Shown piece after piece: positions 18,285 to 26,986 of a DNA stretch of 58,757 nt. This DNA comes from Pseudomonadota bacterium (lineage in GTDB: Bacteria > Pseudomonadota > Gammaproteobacteria > Xanthomonadales > Rhodanobacteraceae): assembly GCA_018240465.1 (NCBI GenBank), contig JAFEFS010000079.1, positions 1 to 58,757 of the forward strand, in the 5' to 3' direction. The position numbers and the translations under genes are program-made. A model generated the notes under the pieces. That model was not told the origin of the DNA. It worked only from the letters and a program-made list of their open reading frames with translations, and searched no databases. The stretch's first letter is position 1; each line of letters begins with the position of its first letter.

Positions 18285-19564
18285 AAACCTGGCGCATCGC
18301 CGGCCTCGTTGCCGTTCCGTTCGTGCTCGCCGCGCTCGCCATCGGGATTTTCCTGTTCGCGCAACAGGGCGGCCTTGCGCCCTACCGGCTGCCCGTGGAC
18401 GACGGCCGCGTCGTCGCGGGCGACGCGGCAACGTTGCGGCGCGGCGAATACCTCGCGCGCATCGGCGACTGCGCGGCCTGCCATACCGCACGCGGCGGCG
18501 CCGCCTATGCGGGTGGGCGCGGCTTCGCCACCGGCCGGGGCGTGATCTACTCCTCGAACCTGACGCCCGACCGCGAGCACGGCATCGGGGCGTGGTCGAT
18601 CGCCGAGTTCGCGCATGCGATGCGCCACGGCGTCAGCCGCCGCGGTCCGCTGTATCCGGTGTTCCCCTACGAATATTTCGCCACGCTCGCCGACGCGGAC
18701 ATCGACGCCATCTACGCCTATTTGCGCAGTCTGCCCGCGAGCGCCAACGTACCGCCGCCGAACCGTCTCGACTTTCCCGCGAACCTGCGCCCCGCGCTCG
18801 TGCTCTGGCGCATGCTGCACTATCGCCCCGCGCCCGCCGCGGCAACCGATGACAATCGCGGCCGCTATCTGGTCGACGGCCTCGGCCACTGCGCGATGTG
18901 TCACAGCGAGCGCGAACCGGGCGGCGCGCTCGCCTCCGGCGGCCATCTGGCCGGTGGACGCATTCCGGGCAGCGGCTGGTACGCGCCGCCCCTCGACGCG
19001 AAGCAGTTGCAACGCTATCCGGTCGAACAGCTCGCCGCCTATCTGCGCTCCGGCACCAGCGACCACGGCGCGGCCTACGGGCCGATGGCCGAAGTCGTCT
19101 ACCGCAGTCTGCAGGCACTGCGCGAAGACGATGCCATCGCGATCGCGCGCTATCTGAAATCCATTCCCGCACGCCGTGCGCGCGAAGCGGCTTTCACCCT
19201 GCTGCCCGAACCGCAGCGCCAACCGGAGGTGGCCGGCGACGGCGCCGAAATCTATCGGCACGCATGCGCCGACTGCCACGGCAACGACGGCGAAGGCAAG
19301 AGTGGACGCTATCCGGCACTGCGCGACGCGGTCGCGGCGATCGCGCCCGATCCGATCAACGCGGTGCGCATGGTGCTGTACGGCGGCTTTGCAGTGACGA
19401 CGGCGGGCAATCCGGCGCCGTATTCGATGCCGCCGTTCGTGCAGCAACTCAGTTCCGCACAGATCGCCGCGGTGACCAACTACGTACGCGAAAATTTCGG
19501 CGCGCAGCGCTCCCGGTTGACCGCCGCCGACATCGAGGCGATGCACGGAATCGTGCTCGACTGA
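18281..19564 (+). CDS. Membrane-anchored triheme cytochrome c
   Basis: Predicted 427-aa protein with an N-terminal membrane helix (about residues 5-27) and three c-type heme sites, CAACH 64-68, CAMCH 204-208 and CADCH 329-333. Three class I domains behind an anchor match the cytochrome subunit of membrane alcohol, gluconate or aldehyde dehydrogenases, which passes electrons to ubiquinone. No flavoprotein or molybdopterin subunit is adjacent. The GTG start at 18281 overlaps the diheme cytochrome's stop, showing coupling. The two cytochromes likely form a relay (inference). Confidence 0.88.
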   Translation: MKTWRIAGLVAVPFVLAALAIGIFLFAQQGGLAPYRLPVDDGRVVAGDAATLRRGEYLARIGDCAACHTARGGAAYAGGRGFATGRGVIYSSNLTPDREHGIGAWSIAEFAHAMRHGVSRRGPLYPVFPYEYFATLADADIDAIYAYLRSLPASANVPPPNRLDFPANLRPALVLWRMLHYRPAPAAATDDNRGRYLVDGLGHCAMCHSEREPGGALASGGHLAGGRIPGSGWYAPPLDAKQLQRYPVEQLAAYLRSGTSDHGAAYGPMAEVVYRSLQALREDDAIAIARYLKSIPARRAREAAFTLLPEPQRQPEVAGDGAEIYRHACADCHGNDGEGKSGRYPALRDAVAAIAPDPINAVRMVLYGGFAVTTAGNPAPYSMPPFVQQLSSAQIAAVTNYVRENFGAQRSRLTAADIEAMHGIVLD

Positions 19565-19575
19565 AGGACCAGGGC

Positions 19576-19908
19576 ATGCCCACGACGATTCAACCCGATC
19601 TCGCCTTTATCCTGTTCCTGCCGGCCTTCTGCATTGTCGGCACACTTTACTGCTGCTATCCGCGCAAGCCGCGCCACGCACTGCGCTGGATTGCCGATCT
19701 CCTCGTGCTCGTGCTCGCCGCCGGCGCAAGCGTGGCCGCGATGCGCTGGGGGTTCCGCGTCGCCAGCAGCGTCGGCGGCGCGCTGTGGAAACAGGTGCTC
19801 GCCACGCTGCTCGCGTTCGCGTTCTTCTTCGGCATCGTCGGTGCCGCCGCGGTAGTGCGGGCGCGCTTGCTGCGCAGGGCCGTCGATTTGCGAGCACGCG
19901 CTTGGTGA
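19576..19908 (+). CDS. Small membrane protein of unknown function
   Basis: Predicted 110 aa with three hydrophobic stretches (about residues 9-28, 40-58 and 72-95) and a Cys-rich end to the first helix (CIVGTLYCCYP). A positively charged tail follows. AGGACCAGGGC before the ATG at 19576 gives a good ribosome site, 11 nt after the triheme cytochrome, so it is the last gene of the cytochrome cluster. I do not recognise the family. The 78 bp to the converging pilU hold nothing clear. Confidence 0.65.
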   Translation: MPTTIQPDLAFILFLPAFCIVGTLYCCYPRKPRHALRWIADLLVLVLAAGASVAAMRWGFRVASSVGGALWKQVLATLLAFAFFFGIVGAAAVVRARLLRRAVDLRARAW

Positions 19909-19986
19909 TGCCGCCCGCGGAGCAGGGCGCCGCGAACCTCGCACCCGCGGCGCCTGTGACGATCGAGCCGCGCGAATCGGGAAGCG

Positions 19987-21147
19987 CTAGACGCGGAACG
20001 AAAACCCGCCGCGCTTCGTTTCGTCCTCGACCAGTTCCACGTCGCCGAGGCCTTGCGCGAGCGAATTCGCGTCTCCGCCCTGGGCGAGCTTGATCTTCAG
20101 GCGCACCTCGTTGGCCGAGTCGGCGTAACGCAACGCGTCCTCGTAGGAGATCTCGCCGGCATGGTAGAGCGCGACGAGGCTCTGATCGAACGTGCACATG
20201 CCGAGGTTGGTCGAGTCCTTCATCACGTCCTTGAGCTTGTGCACCTCGCCCTTGCGGATGTAGTCCGAAACCAGCGGCGTGCCGAGCATGACTTCGATCG
20301 CGACGCGGCGGCCCTTGCCGTCGGGCGTGGGAATGAGCTGCTGCGCGACCACGCCCTTGAGGTTGAGCGAGAGATCCATGAACAGCTGGCTGCGACGGTC
20401 CTCGGGGAAGAAGTTGATGATGCGGTCCATCGCCTGGTTGGCGTTGTTCGCATGCAGCGTGCACAAGCACAAATGACCGGTCTCGGAAAACGCGATCGCG
20501 TGTTCCATCGTCTCGCGCGTGCGCACCTCACCGATCATGATCACGTCGGGGGCCTGACGCAGCGTGTTCTTCAGCGCGTTCTCCCACGAGTCGGTGTCGA
20601 TGCCGATTTCGCGCTGGGTGACGATGCAGCCGGCATGGTTGTGCACGTACTCGATCGGGTCCTCGATCGTGATGATGTGGCCGGTCGAATTCTGGTTGCG
20701 GTAGCCGATCATCGACGCGAGCGAGGTCGACTTGCCGGTGCCGGTCGCGCCGACGAAGATGATGATGCCGCGCTTGGTCATCGCCAGCTGCTTGATGATC
20801 GGTGGCAGGTTCAACTCCTCCGGCGTCGGGATCTTGCCCTCGATCCGGCGCAGCACCATGCCGACATTGCTGCGCTGGTAGAAGCAGCTCACGCGGAAGC
20901 GGCCGACGCCGGCGAGCGCGATCGCGAACTGGCATTCATGCGTCTTCTCGAACTCCTCGCGCTGCGAGGGCGTCATCACGCTGAGCACGAGGTCGCGCGA
21001 CTGCTGCGCGCTGAGCGGCTCCTTGGTCACCGGCCCGATGCGGCCGGCGATCTTGATCGAGGGCGGCAGACCGGCCGTGATGAACAGGTCGGAGGCGCGC
21101 TTGTGCACCATCAGTTTCAGGTACGAGTTGAAATCGGCTGGAGTCAT
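19987..21147 (-). CDS. pilU: Type IV pilus retraction ATPase PilU
   Basis: Predicted 386-aa hexameric AAA+ ATPase that helps retract type IV pili as an accessory to PilT. It has an N-terminal PAS-like fold, Walker A GATGTGKS near residue 133-140, an Asp box with IIGEV-type residues (MIGEVRTRET), and His-box residues LHANNANQAMDRI. It differs from PilT in Walker A context (GATGTGKST instead of GPTGSGKST) and in the longer C-terminus, as expected for PilU. It follows pilT by 41 nt on the same strand. Confidence 0.96.
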   Translation of the reverse strand: MTPADFNSYLKLMVHKRASDLFITAGLPPSIKIAGRIGPVTKEPLSAQQSRDLVLSVMTPSQREEFEKTHECQFAIALAGVGRFRVSCFYQRSNVGMVLRRIEGKIPTPEELNLPPIIKQLAMTKRGIIIFVGATGTGKSTSLASMIGYRNQNSTGHIITIEDPIEYVHNHAGCIVTQREIGIDTDSWENALKNTLRQAPDVIMIGEVRTRETMEHAIAFSETGHLCLCTLHANNANQAMDRIINFFPEDRRSQLFMDLSLNLKGVVAQQLIPTPDGKGRRVAIEVMLGTPLVSDYIRKGEVHKLKDVMKDSTNLGMCTFDQSLVALYHAGEISYEDALRYADSANEVRLKIKLAQGGDANSLAQGLGDVELVEDETKRGGFSFRV

Positions 21148-21188
21148 GGCGGTTTCCGCTTTCAGGCGTTCGAATCAAGGCACCACGC

Positions 21189-22226
21189 TTATTTGAACAC
21201 GTCCTTGTTCTTCGCGTAGGTCGACGCTTCCTGTCGCGTCACCTGGCCGCGCTTGACCATGTCGAGCAGGCACTGGTCCAGCGTCTGCATGCCGAACGCA
21301 CTGCCGGTCTGGATCGTCGAATACATCTGCGCGACCTTGTCTTCGCGGATCAGGTTGCGGATCGCCGGGATGCCGACCATGATCTCGTGCGCGGCGATGC
21401 GGCCGCCGCCGACCTTCTTCAGCAGCGACTGCGAAACCACCGCGCGCAGCGACTCGGACAGCATCGAGCGCACCATCGGCTTCTCGCCGGCCGGGAATAC
21501 GTCGATGATGCGGTCCACGGTCTTCGCCGCGCTGGAGGTGTGCAGCGTGCCGAAGACGAGATGGCCGGTCTCGGCCGCGGTCAGGGCGAGGCGGATCGTC
21601 TCGAGGTCGCGCAGTTCGCCGACGAGGACGTAGTCCGGATCTTCACGCAAGGCCGAACGCAATGCCTCGTTGAACCCGTGGGTGTCGCGGTGCACCTCGC
21701 GCTGGTTGACCAGGCACTTGTTCGCCGTGTGCACGAATTCGATCGGATCCTCGATCGTGAGGATGTGACCGTATTCGTTCTTGTTGATGTGGTCGACCAT
21801 CGCCGCGAGCGTGGTCGATTTGCCCGAGCCGGTCGGCCCGGTGACGAGGATCAGGCCTACCGGCTGCGCGATCAGCTCCTTGAAGATCTTCGGCGCACCG
21901 AGATCGTCGAGCGTGAGCACTTCGGAAGGAATCGTGCGGAACACCGCGCCCGCACCGCGGTTCTGGTTGAACGCGTTGACGCGGAAGCGCGCCATGCCGG
22001 CCAGTTCGAACGAGAAATCCAGCTCGAGGAATTCCTCGTAGTCGCGGCGCTGCTTGTCCGACATGATGTCGTAGACCAGTGCATGCACCTGCTTGTGCTC
22101 GAGCGCCGGCATGTTGATGCGGCGCACGTCACCGTCGACGCGGATCATCGGCGGCAGGCCCGCCGAGAGATGCAGGTCCGAGGCCTTGTTCTTGATGGAG
22201 AACGCCAGAAGCTCCGCTATGTCCAC
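21189..22226 (-). CDS. pilT: Type IV pilus retraction ATPase PilT
   Basis: Predicted 345-aa retraction motor of type IV pili, the usual length. Walker A GPTGSGKST is at 130-138, Walker B Glu204 in VGELRDLET, and the His box is in LHTSSAAKTVDRI. The AIRNLIRE motif needed for retraction in PilT is present (IPAIRNLIRE). A start 63 nt upstream would add a non-family leader; the GTG at 22226 gives the canonical (M)DIAELLAFSIKNKASDLHLS opening, with a G-rich stretch (GGGGGG) just before it. Divergent from yggS, with 62 bp between. Confidence 0.97.
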   Translation of the reverse strand: MDIAELLAFSIKNKASDLHLSAGLPPMIRVDGDVRRINMPALEHKQVHALVYDIMSDKQRRDYEEFLELDFSFELAGMARFRVNAFNQNRGAGAVFRTIPSEVLTLDDLGAPKIFKELIAQPVGLILVTGPTGSGKSTTLAAMVDHINKNEYGHILTIEDPIEFVHTANKCLVNQREVHRDTHGFNEALRSALREDPDYVLVGELRDLETIRLALTAAETGHLVFGTLHTSSAAKTVDRIIDVFPAGEKPMVRSMLSESLRAVVSQSLLKKVGGGRIAAHEIMVGIPAIRNLIREDKVAQMYSTIQTGSAFGMQTLDQCLLDMVKRGQVTRQEASTYAKNKDVFK

Positions 22227-22288
22227 ATCCCCCCCATTGGCGCTTGCCGTAGTTTGCGCCGGCAGTATAACGTGCGGGAAAGACAACA

Positions 22289-22987
22289 ATGCACGCCTGC
22301 TTCATGGATTCGAGCGAAAACTATCGCGCCGTGCGCGAACGCGTAGTCGCCGCGGCGCAACGCGCCGGGCGCGAGGTGACCCTGCTTGCGGTCAGCAAGA
22401 CCAGGCCGGCCGCCTCGGTGCGCGGACTCGCTGCGTTCGGCCAGCGCGCATTCGGCGAGAACTATGTGCAGGAATGCCTGGCCAAGCAGCGCGAGCTGGC
22501 CGATCCCGGCCTGGAATGGCATCTGATCGGCCCGCTGCAATCGAACAAGGCGCGCGAGGTCGCCGCGCATTTCGACTGGCTGCAGAGCCTGGATCGGGTC
22601 AAGCTCGTCGCCCTGCTCGATCGCGCCCGCCCGCCCGGGCGCACGCCGCTCAATGTGCTGATCCAGGTCAACGTCGACGACGAGGCCAGCAAATCGGGCT
22701 GCACGCCGGAGCAAATCGGCGCGCTCGCCGCGGTCGTGCGCACCGCGCCACGCCTCGCCCTGCGCGGCCTGATGGCGATCCCCGCACCGGCCGCAGACCC
22801 GCGCCGCCGCGAGACTGCATTCGTGCGCATGCGTGCATTGTTCGAGGAGTTGCGCCGCGACCACGCCGACATCGATACGCTGTCGATGGGCATGTCCGAA
22901 GACTTCGAACTGGCGATAGCCTGCGGGGCGACAATGGTGCGTGTCGGCAGCGCCCTGTTCGGCGCGCGCGCGACAACTGTGCGATGA
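22289..22987 (+). CDS. yggS: PLP homeostasis protein YggS/PROSC
   Basis: Predicted 232-aa pyridoxal phosphate-binding protein of the YggS family, which buffers PLP and affects amino acid metabolism. The PLP lysine is Lys37 in LLAVSKTRP. Also present are FGENYVQE, WHLIGPLQSNKA, VNVDDEASKSG, and the C-terminal SMGMSEDFELAIACGATMVRVGSALFG phosphate-binding region. The start is the first ATG; an internal ATG at 22304 has a poorer context. Divergent from pilT, the usual neighbour. The order pilT, yggS, proC is conserved in gammaproteobacteria, but here three extra genes lie before proC. Confidence 0.95.
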   Translation: MHACFMDSSENYRAVRERVVAAAQRAGREVTLLAVSKTRPAASVRGLAAFGQRAFGENYVQECLAKQRELADPGLEWHLIGPLQSNKAREVAAHFDWLQSLDRVKLVALLDRARPPGRTPLNVLIQVNVDDEASKSGCTPEQIGALAAVVRTAPRLALRGLMAIPAPAADPRRRETAFVRMRALFEELRRDHADIDTLSMGMSEDFELAIACGATMVRVGSALFGARATTVR

Positions 22988-23069
22988 TTCACACTTCCGC
23001 TCTCCGACCATCCGCCATTTGCCAACGCAGCCCCGGCGGGAAAATACCGGGCGCAGCCTGTCCTTCACG

Positions 23070-23645
23070 ATGATCAATCGGTTTTCGCCCAGCGCCTGCC
23101 TGATCCGCATCACCGCCTGGGCGGCTGCGGCGCTGTCGTGCGCGGGAATCGCCTGCGGCGCCGAGGCGCAGACGGACGGATTGAGCAATTCCGCCGAGTA
23201 CATCACCGGCTTCGTCCACTACGTGCACTGGCAGGGTGAGGACCGATTGCCTGCCTGGACCGTCTGCATAGTTGGCGACGTGCCGGTCGAGCAGGACCGC
23301 GTCTACGCCGGCCGCATCGTGCGCGGCAAGCCGTTTGCGATCCACCGCATCGACGCCGAGGCCGCGCTGAACAATTGCCAGGTCCTCGACCTGAGCGCCG
23401 CCGATGCCGCGACCACGGACAAGCTGCTCGCGCGCGTGCGCCGGCAGCCGATACTCGCGGTCGGTTCCGGTTCCGGGTTCTGCACCGCGGGCGGTCAAAT
23501 CTGCCTGCACCTCGGCGGTGCGCCAGCCGCGGAGCAGCAGAAATTCGAAGTCAACATCTCGGCGATGAGGGAGGCGGCCCTCGTGGTCAGTTCGCGCCTG
23601 CTCACCCTCGGTTCGTCGCGCACCGCCGGCAAGGACACGCCATGA
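23070..23645 (+). CDS. YfiR-like periplasmic repressor of a diguanylate cyclase
   Basis: Predicted 191-aa exported protein of the YfiR (DUF4154) family. After a signal peptide (cleaved around residue 32) it has the conserved FVHYVHW start, VCIVGD, the NCQVLDLSA region, PILAVGSGSGFC and a second half ending in VNISAMREAALVVSSRLLTL. In known YfiBNR systems YfiR sits in the periplasm and holds the cyclase YfiN inactive; disulfides in YfiR matter, and this protein has matching Cys residues. ATG at 23070 starts the signal peptide. Overlaps the next gene by 4 nt. Confidence 0.85.
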   Translation: MINRFSPSACLIRITAWAAAALSCAGIACGAEAQTDGLSNSAEYITGFVHYVHWQGEDRLPAWTVCIVGDVPVEQDRVYAGRIVRGKPFAIHRIDAEAALNNCQVLDLSAADAATTDKLLARVRRQPILAVGSGSGFCTAGGQICLHLGGAPAAEQQKFEVNISAMREAALVVSSRLLTLGSSRTAGKDTP

Positions 23646-24955
23646 GCCAGCCGCTGCGCGCGCGCAAGAAATTGTCGGCGACGGCCTCCGCCGCGCACAT
23701 CGGGCGTGCGCTGCTGTCGATTTCCGCACTGGCCATCGTCGTCGTCGGCACCGGCGCCTTCCTGCTGAGCTACCATTTCCTGCACCAGCAGACCGAGCGC
23801 CATCTGCGCACGCTGATCAGCTTCGCCGCCAGCGAAAGCCGCAGCGCAATCGTGTTCCGCGATACGAAGACGGCGACCGAGATCCTGCAGTCGATTCCCG
23901 GGGACGAGGGCATCACCTTCGCCGAGATCCGCGACGCATCGGGCGTCGTGCTCGCCCGCATCGACGGGCGTGCGGACGGATGGGTGGGCCGGTTGTCCGG
24001 CTGGGTCGGCGACGAGCGCGTCCGCCAGGAGGTGGTCGAGGAAGGCCGGCGCATCGGCGACATCGTCCTCGAAGGCGGCAGCGAGCCGATGCTGCGTACG
24101 CTCGGCGGATTGCTCGCCTGGTTCGGCTTCGGCACGCTATTGATCGCCGCCAGCGCCCTCGCCCTCGCGCGCAAGTACACGCGTCGCTTCACCCAGCCGA
24201 TCTGGCAGTTGCACGAAGTGGTCAAGCAGCTGATCGAGGGGCGAGATTTCAGTCGACGTGCGCCGCCGTCGTCACTCACCGAGGTAGAAGATCTGCGTTG
24301 TGAATTCAACGCCCTGCTCGACGAAATCAGCCTGCGTGACCACCTGCTCACCCAAAGCAACGCCGCGCTGCGGCGCGTCGCCTACATCGACGCACTGACC
24401 GGCCTGCCGAACCGTGCGATGTTCGAGCCCGCGTTGCAGGCGACGATCGACGCTTGCAATCGTGACCGCACGCGCGCATGCCTGTTCTATCTCGACATCG
24501 ACGCATTCAAGTCGGTCAACGACAACCTCGGCCACGCCGTCGGCGACGAATTGCTCAGCCGCATTGCCGCGCGCCTGCGCAACTGGCGCCCGCAGGAGAC
24601 CACGGCCACGCGCATCGGCGGCGACGAGTTCGTCGTCCTGTTCTCGCCGCTGGCCGCGAACGCGGATCCCGAGAACATCCTCGCCGAACTGCATGCCGAG
24701 CTCGAAGCGCCGATCCGCCACGGCGATCTCGTGCTGCATCCGAGCACGAGCATCGGCGTGGCCGTCTATCCCGACGCCGCACGGAGCATCGACGAGTTCG
24801 TGCATCTGGCCGACCAGTCGATGTACGCGGCAAAAGGGCGCCGCCGCGAACAGGGCCACGTCACGCGCTGGAACGCTGATGCCGCCGCTGCCAAGCAGGC
24901 GGCGAACTCGGACTGGATCGGCATCGATCCCGGCGCAATCCAGCAAGTAGAATGA
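23642..24955 (+). CDS. YfiN-like membrane diguanylate cyclase
   Basis: Predicted 437-aa protein making the second messenger cyclic di-GMP. TM1 is at about residues 25-47, a periplasmic sensor (CHASE8/PAS-like) at 48-150, TM2 at about 155-177, HAMP to 230 and the GGDEF domain to 420. The catalytic motif GGDEF is at 326-330. The inhibitory RxxD site five residues upstream is not conserved (P-Q-E-T), so feedback inhibition by product is probably missing. Translationally coupled to the YfiR-like gene (ATGA). The partner order R-N-B is that of the known tripartite system. Confidence 0.88.
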   Translation: MSQPLRARKKLSATASAAHIGRALLSISALAIVVVGTGAFLLSYHFLHQQTERHLRTLISFAASESRSAIVFRDTKTATEILQSIPGDEGITFAEIRDASGVVLARIDGRADGWVGRLSGWVGDERVRQEVVEEGRRIGDIVLEGGSEPMLRTLGGLLAWFGFGTLLIAASALALARKYTRRFTQPIWQLHEVVKQLIEGRDFSRRAPPSSLTEVEDLRCEFNALLDEISLRDHLLTQSNAALRRVAYIDALTGLPNRAMFEPALQATIDACNRDRTRACLFYLDIDAFKSVNDNLGHAVGDELLSRIAARLRNWRPQETTATRIGGDEFVVLFSPLAANADPENILAELHAELEAPIRHGDLVLHPSTSIGVAVYPDAARSIDEFVHLADQSMYAAKGRRREQGHVTRWNADAAAAKQAANSDWIGIDPGAIQQVE

Positions 24956-25005
24956 GACCGGGCACTGTCCGATACACTTCGCCGTTCGAAACCCGAGGAA
25001 GCATC

Positions 25006-25527
25006 TTGCAGGCAGACTTTTACCTCCCCCGACTTCAGCGACTGTTCCCGCTTGTGCTCGCGTTCTGCCTGCTCGCGGCGTGCGCCTCCGCCCCGCCCAA
25101 ACCGACGCTCGCCCAACGCCAGACGGAAGCGCTGACCCATCTCGGCTTCAGGAAAGTCGACGAGGGCTGGCTGCTGACCCTGCCCGAGTACATCTCCTTC
25201 GAATTCGGCAAGGACGACCTCAAGCCTGAATTGCGCAAGGTTATCGCCGACTTCGCGCGGCAATTGCTCGCGCTGGACATCCGCCAGCTGCGCGCGGAGG
25301 GCCACACCGACAACCTCGGCGCGTACGACTACAACATGGCCCTTTCCCGACGCCGCGCGGACATCGTCGCCGATGCGTTCGTCGCCGACGGCTTCGCCGC
25401 GAGGGACGTCGTTCGCAAGGGCTTCGGCCCCGACCATCCGGCAGCGGACAATGGCAGTCCCGAGGGCCGCGCGCAGAACCGGCGTGTCGAGATCATCGTA
25501 CCGTCCACCGCATTGGCCATCCCATGA
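25006..25527 (+). CDS. YfiB-like OmpA-domain lipoprotein
   Basis: Predicted 173-aa outer-membrane lipoprotein. Lipobox LAAC (Cys near residue 27) is followed by a short linker and an OmpA-like peptidoglycan-binding domain: FEFGKDDLKPEL, EGHTDNLGAYDYN and the arginine motif NMALSRRRADIV. In YfiBNR systems this lipoprotein binds and sequesters YfiR when the envelope is stressed. The start is taken as TTG at 25006 because GAGGAAG lies just before it and it begins the signal peptide; an ATG at 24952 that overlaps the cyclase stop is the alternative. Overlaps proC by 4 nt. Confidence 0.82.
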   Translation: MQADFYLPRLQRLFPLVLAFCLLAACASAPPKPTLAQRQTEALTHLGFRKVDEGWLLTLPEYISFEFGKDDLKPELRKVIADFARQLLALDIRQLRAEGHTDNLGAYDYNMALSRRRADIVADAFVADGFAARDVVRKGFGPDHPAADNGSPEGRAQNRRVEIIVPSTALAIP

Positions 25528-26354
25528 CCAACACACCTACGCGCATCACCTTCGTCGGCGGCGGCAACATGGCGCGCAGCCTGATCGGCGGGCTCGTGCG
25601 CGCCGGAAAGCACGGCGCGGACATCGCCGTCGCCGAGCCTAACGCCGACCAGCGCGCCGCGCTGGCAAGCGACTTCGGTGTGACCGTCTGCGACAACGCC
25701 GCCGATGCGGCGCGCGACGCCGATGCCGTCGTGCTCGCGGTGAAGCCTCAGGTGATGAAAGCGGTATGCACTTCGCTCGGCGAAATCGCGTGGCCGCGCA
25801 AACCGCTGATCGTGTCGATCGCCGCCGGCATCCGCATCGAGCAGATCGATACCTGGCTCGGTGGCGGCTACGCCGTCGTGCGCACGATGCCGAACACGCC
25901 GGCCCTGATCGGCGCCGGTGCCGCCGGCCTCGTCGCCAATGCGCGTGCCGACGCGCGCCAGCGCGAATTGGCGCAGCGCATCCTCGATGCCGCCGGCCTC
26001 GCCGTGTGGATAGCGGACGAAGCGCTGATGGATACGGTCACCGCGCTGTCCGGCTCCGGGCCGGCATATTTCTTCCTGCTCGTCGAAGCGCTGGAGGACG
26101 CCGCGGTGGCCCAGGGCCTGCCACGCGAGACCGCGCGCGCACTGGCCGCGCAGACCTGCCTCGGCGCGGGACGCATGCTGCGCGAGGACGGCGCGGCACC
26201 GGCCGCACTGCGCCAGCGCGTGACCTCGCCCAACGGCACCACCCAGGCCGCGGTCGAAAGCTTCGAGGCCAACGGCCTGCGTGCGCTCGTCGCAGGCGCA
26301 GTGGCAGCGGCCACGCGCCGCGGGCAGGAACTTTCCGCACACCCGGGTGGCTGA
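25524..26354 (+). CDS. proC: Pyrroline-5-carboxylate reductase
   Basis: Predicted 276-aa enzyme for the last step of proline synthesis, reduction of pyrroline-5-carboxylate with NAD(P)H. N-terminal nucleotide fold FVGGGNMARSLIGG, then VLAVKPQVM, VRTMPNTPALIGAGAAG and the family signature in LMDTVTALSGSGPAYFFL and SPNGTTQAAVESFE. Length is standard. The ATG overlaps the stop of the YfiB-like gene, so in this genome proC is coupled to the c-di-GMP module as well as being followed by yggT. Confidence 0.97.
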   Translation: MTNTPTRITFVGGGNMARSLIGGLVRAGKHGADIAVAEPNADQRAALASDFGVTVCDNAADAARDADAVVLAVKPQVMKAVCTSLGEIAWPRKPLIVSIAAGIRIEQIDTWLGGGYAVVRTMPNTPALIGAGAAGLVANARADARQRELAQRILDAAGLAVWIADEALMDTVTALSGSGPAYFFLLVEALEDAAVAQGLPRETARALAAQTCLGAGRMLREDGAAPAALRQRVTSPNGTTQAAVESFEANGLRALVAGAVAAATRRGQELSAHPGG

Positions 26355-26361
26355 TTCCGAC

Positions 26362-26928
26362 ATGCCCTACCTCGCCAACGCAGCCGCATTCCTGATCCAG
26401 ACGGTTTTCGACTTCCTGATCGGAGTGTTCGTCGTCCGCGCCATGCTGATCGCGGTCAACGCCTCGTTCCACGACCCGATCTGTCAGTTCGTCTACAAGC
26501 TGACCAATCCGGCCATCGCGCCGATTCGCGGATTCCTGCCGCGCATGGGCAAGATCGAAACCGCCTCGCTCGCCGTCGCGCTCGTGCTCGCGCTGATCGA
26601 ACTCGGCCTGCTCTCCGGCCTCGGCGGCCCACACTACGCGGTACCGGGCTGGCTGCTCGCCGCGATCGTCGCCGTGGCGAGCATCGCCGTCTGGATCGTT
26701 TTCTGGGTGCTGCTGATCCGCGCCCTGCTGAGTTTTTTCACCGACGGGCGGGGCCATCCCAACACGCGCGTGCTCGTGCAACTGACCGAGCCGCTCGTGC
26801 GCCCGCTGCGCCGCCTCGTGCCGCCGCTGGCCGGACTCGATTTTTCGTTCTGGATCGCCTCGATCGCGCTGATTCTCGCGCGCCTGCTCGTGATCGTGCC
26901 GCTGGCCGACCTCGCCATGCGGATGTAG
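26362..26928 (+). CDS. yggT: YggT family membrane protein
   Basis: Predicted 188-aa inner-membrane protein with two YggT repeats. Four hydrophobic segments are visible (about residues 5-30, 70-88, 96-122 and 158-180), with the conserved NP(AI)xPIR motif in the first repeat (TNPAIAPIRGFLP) and RPLRRLVPPLAGLDFS in the second. The function is not well established; it is usually next to proC, as here. It starts 7 nt after the proC stop and is probably in the same operon. Confidence 0.93.
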   Translation: MPYLANAAAFLIQTVFDFLIGVFVVRAMLIAVNASFHDPICQFVYKLTNPAIAPIRGFLPRMGKIETASLAVALVLALIELGLLSGLGGPHYAVPGWLLAAIVAVASIAVWIVFWVLLIRALLSFFTDGRGHPNTRVLVQLTEPLVRPLRRLVPPLAGLDFSFWIASIALILARLLVIVPLADLAMRM

Positions 26929-26986
26929 AGTCGCCGCGGCACAGCGGACGAAGACGCCGTATCCACCGGGCACGAATGGCAAACGC

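Noticed and set aside
26929..26986. Fluoride riboswitch ahead of crcB
   Set aside because: The 58-bp gap lacks the conserved fluoride aptamer pattern.
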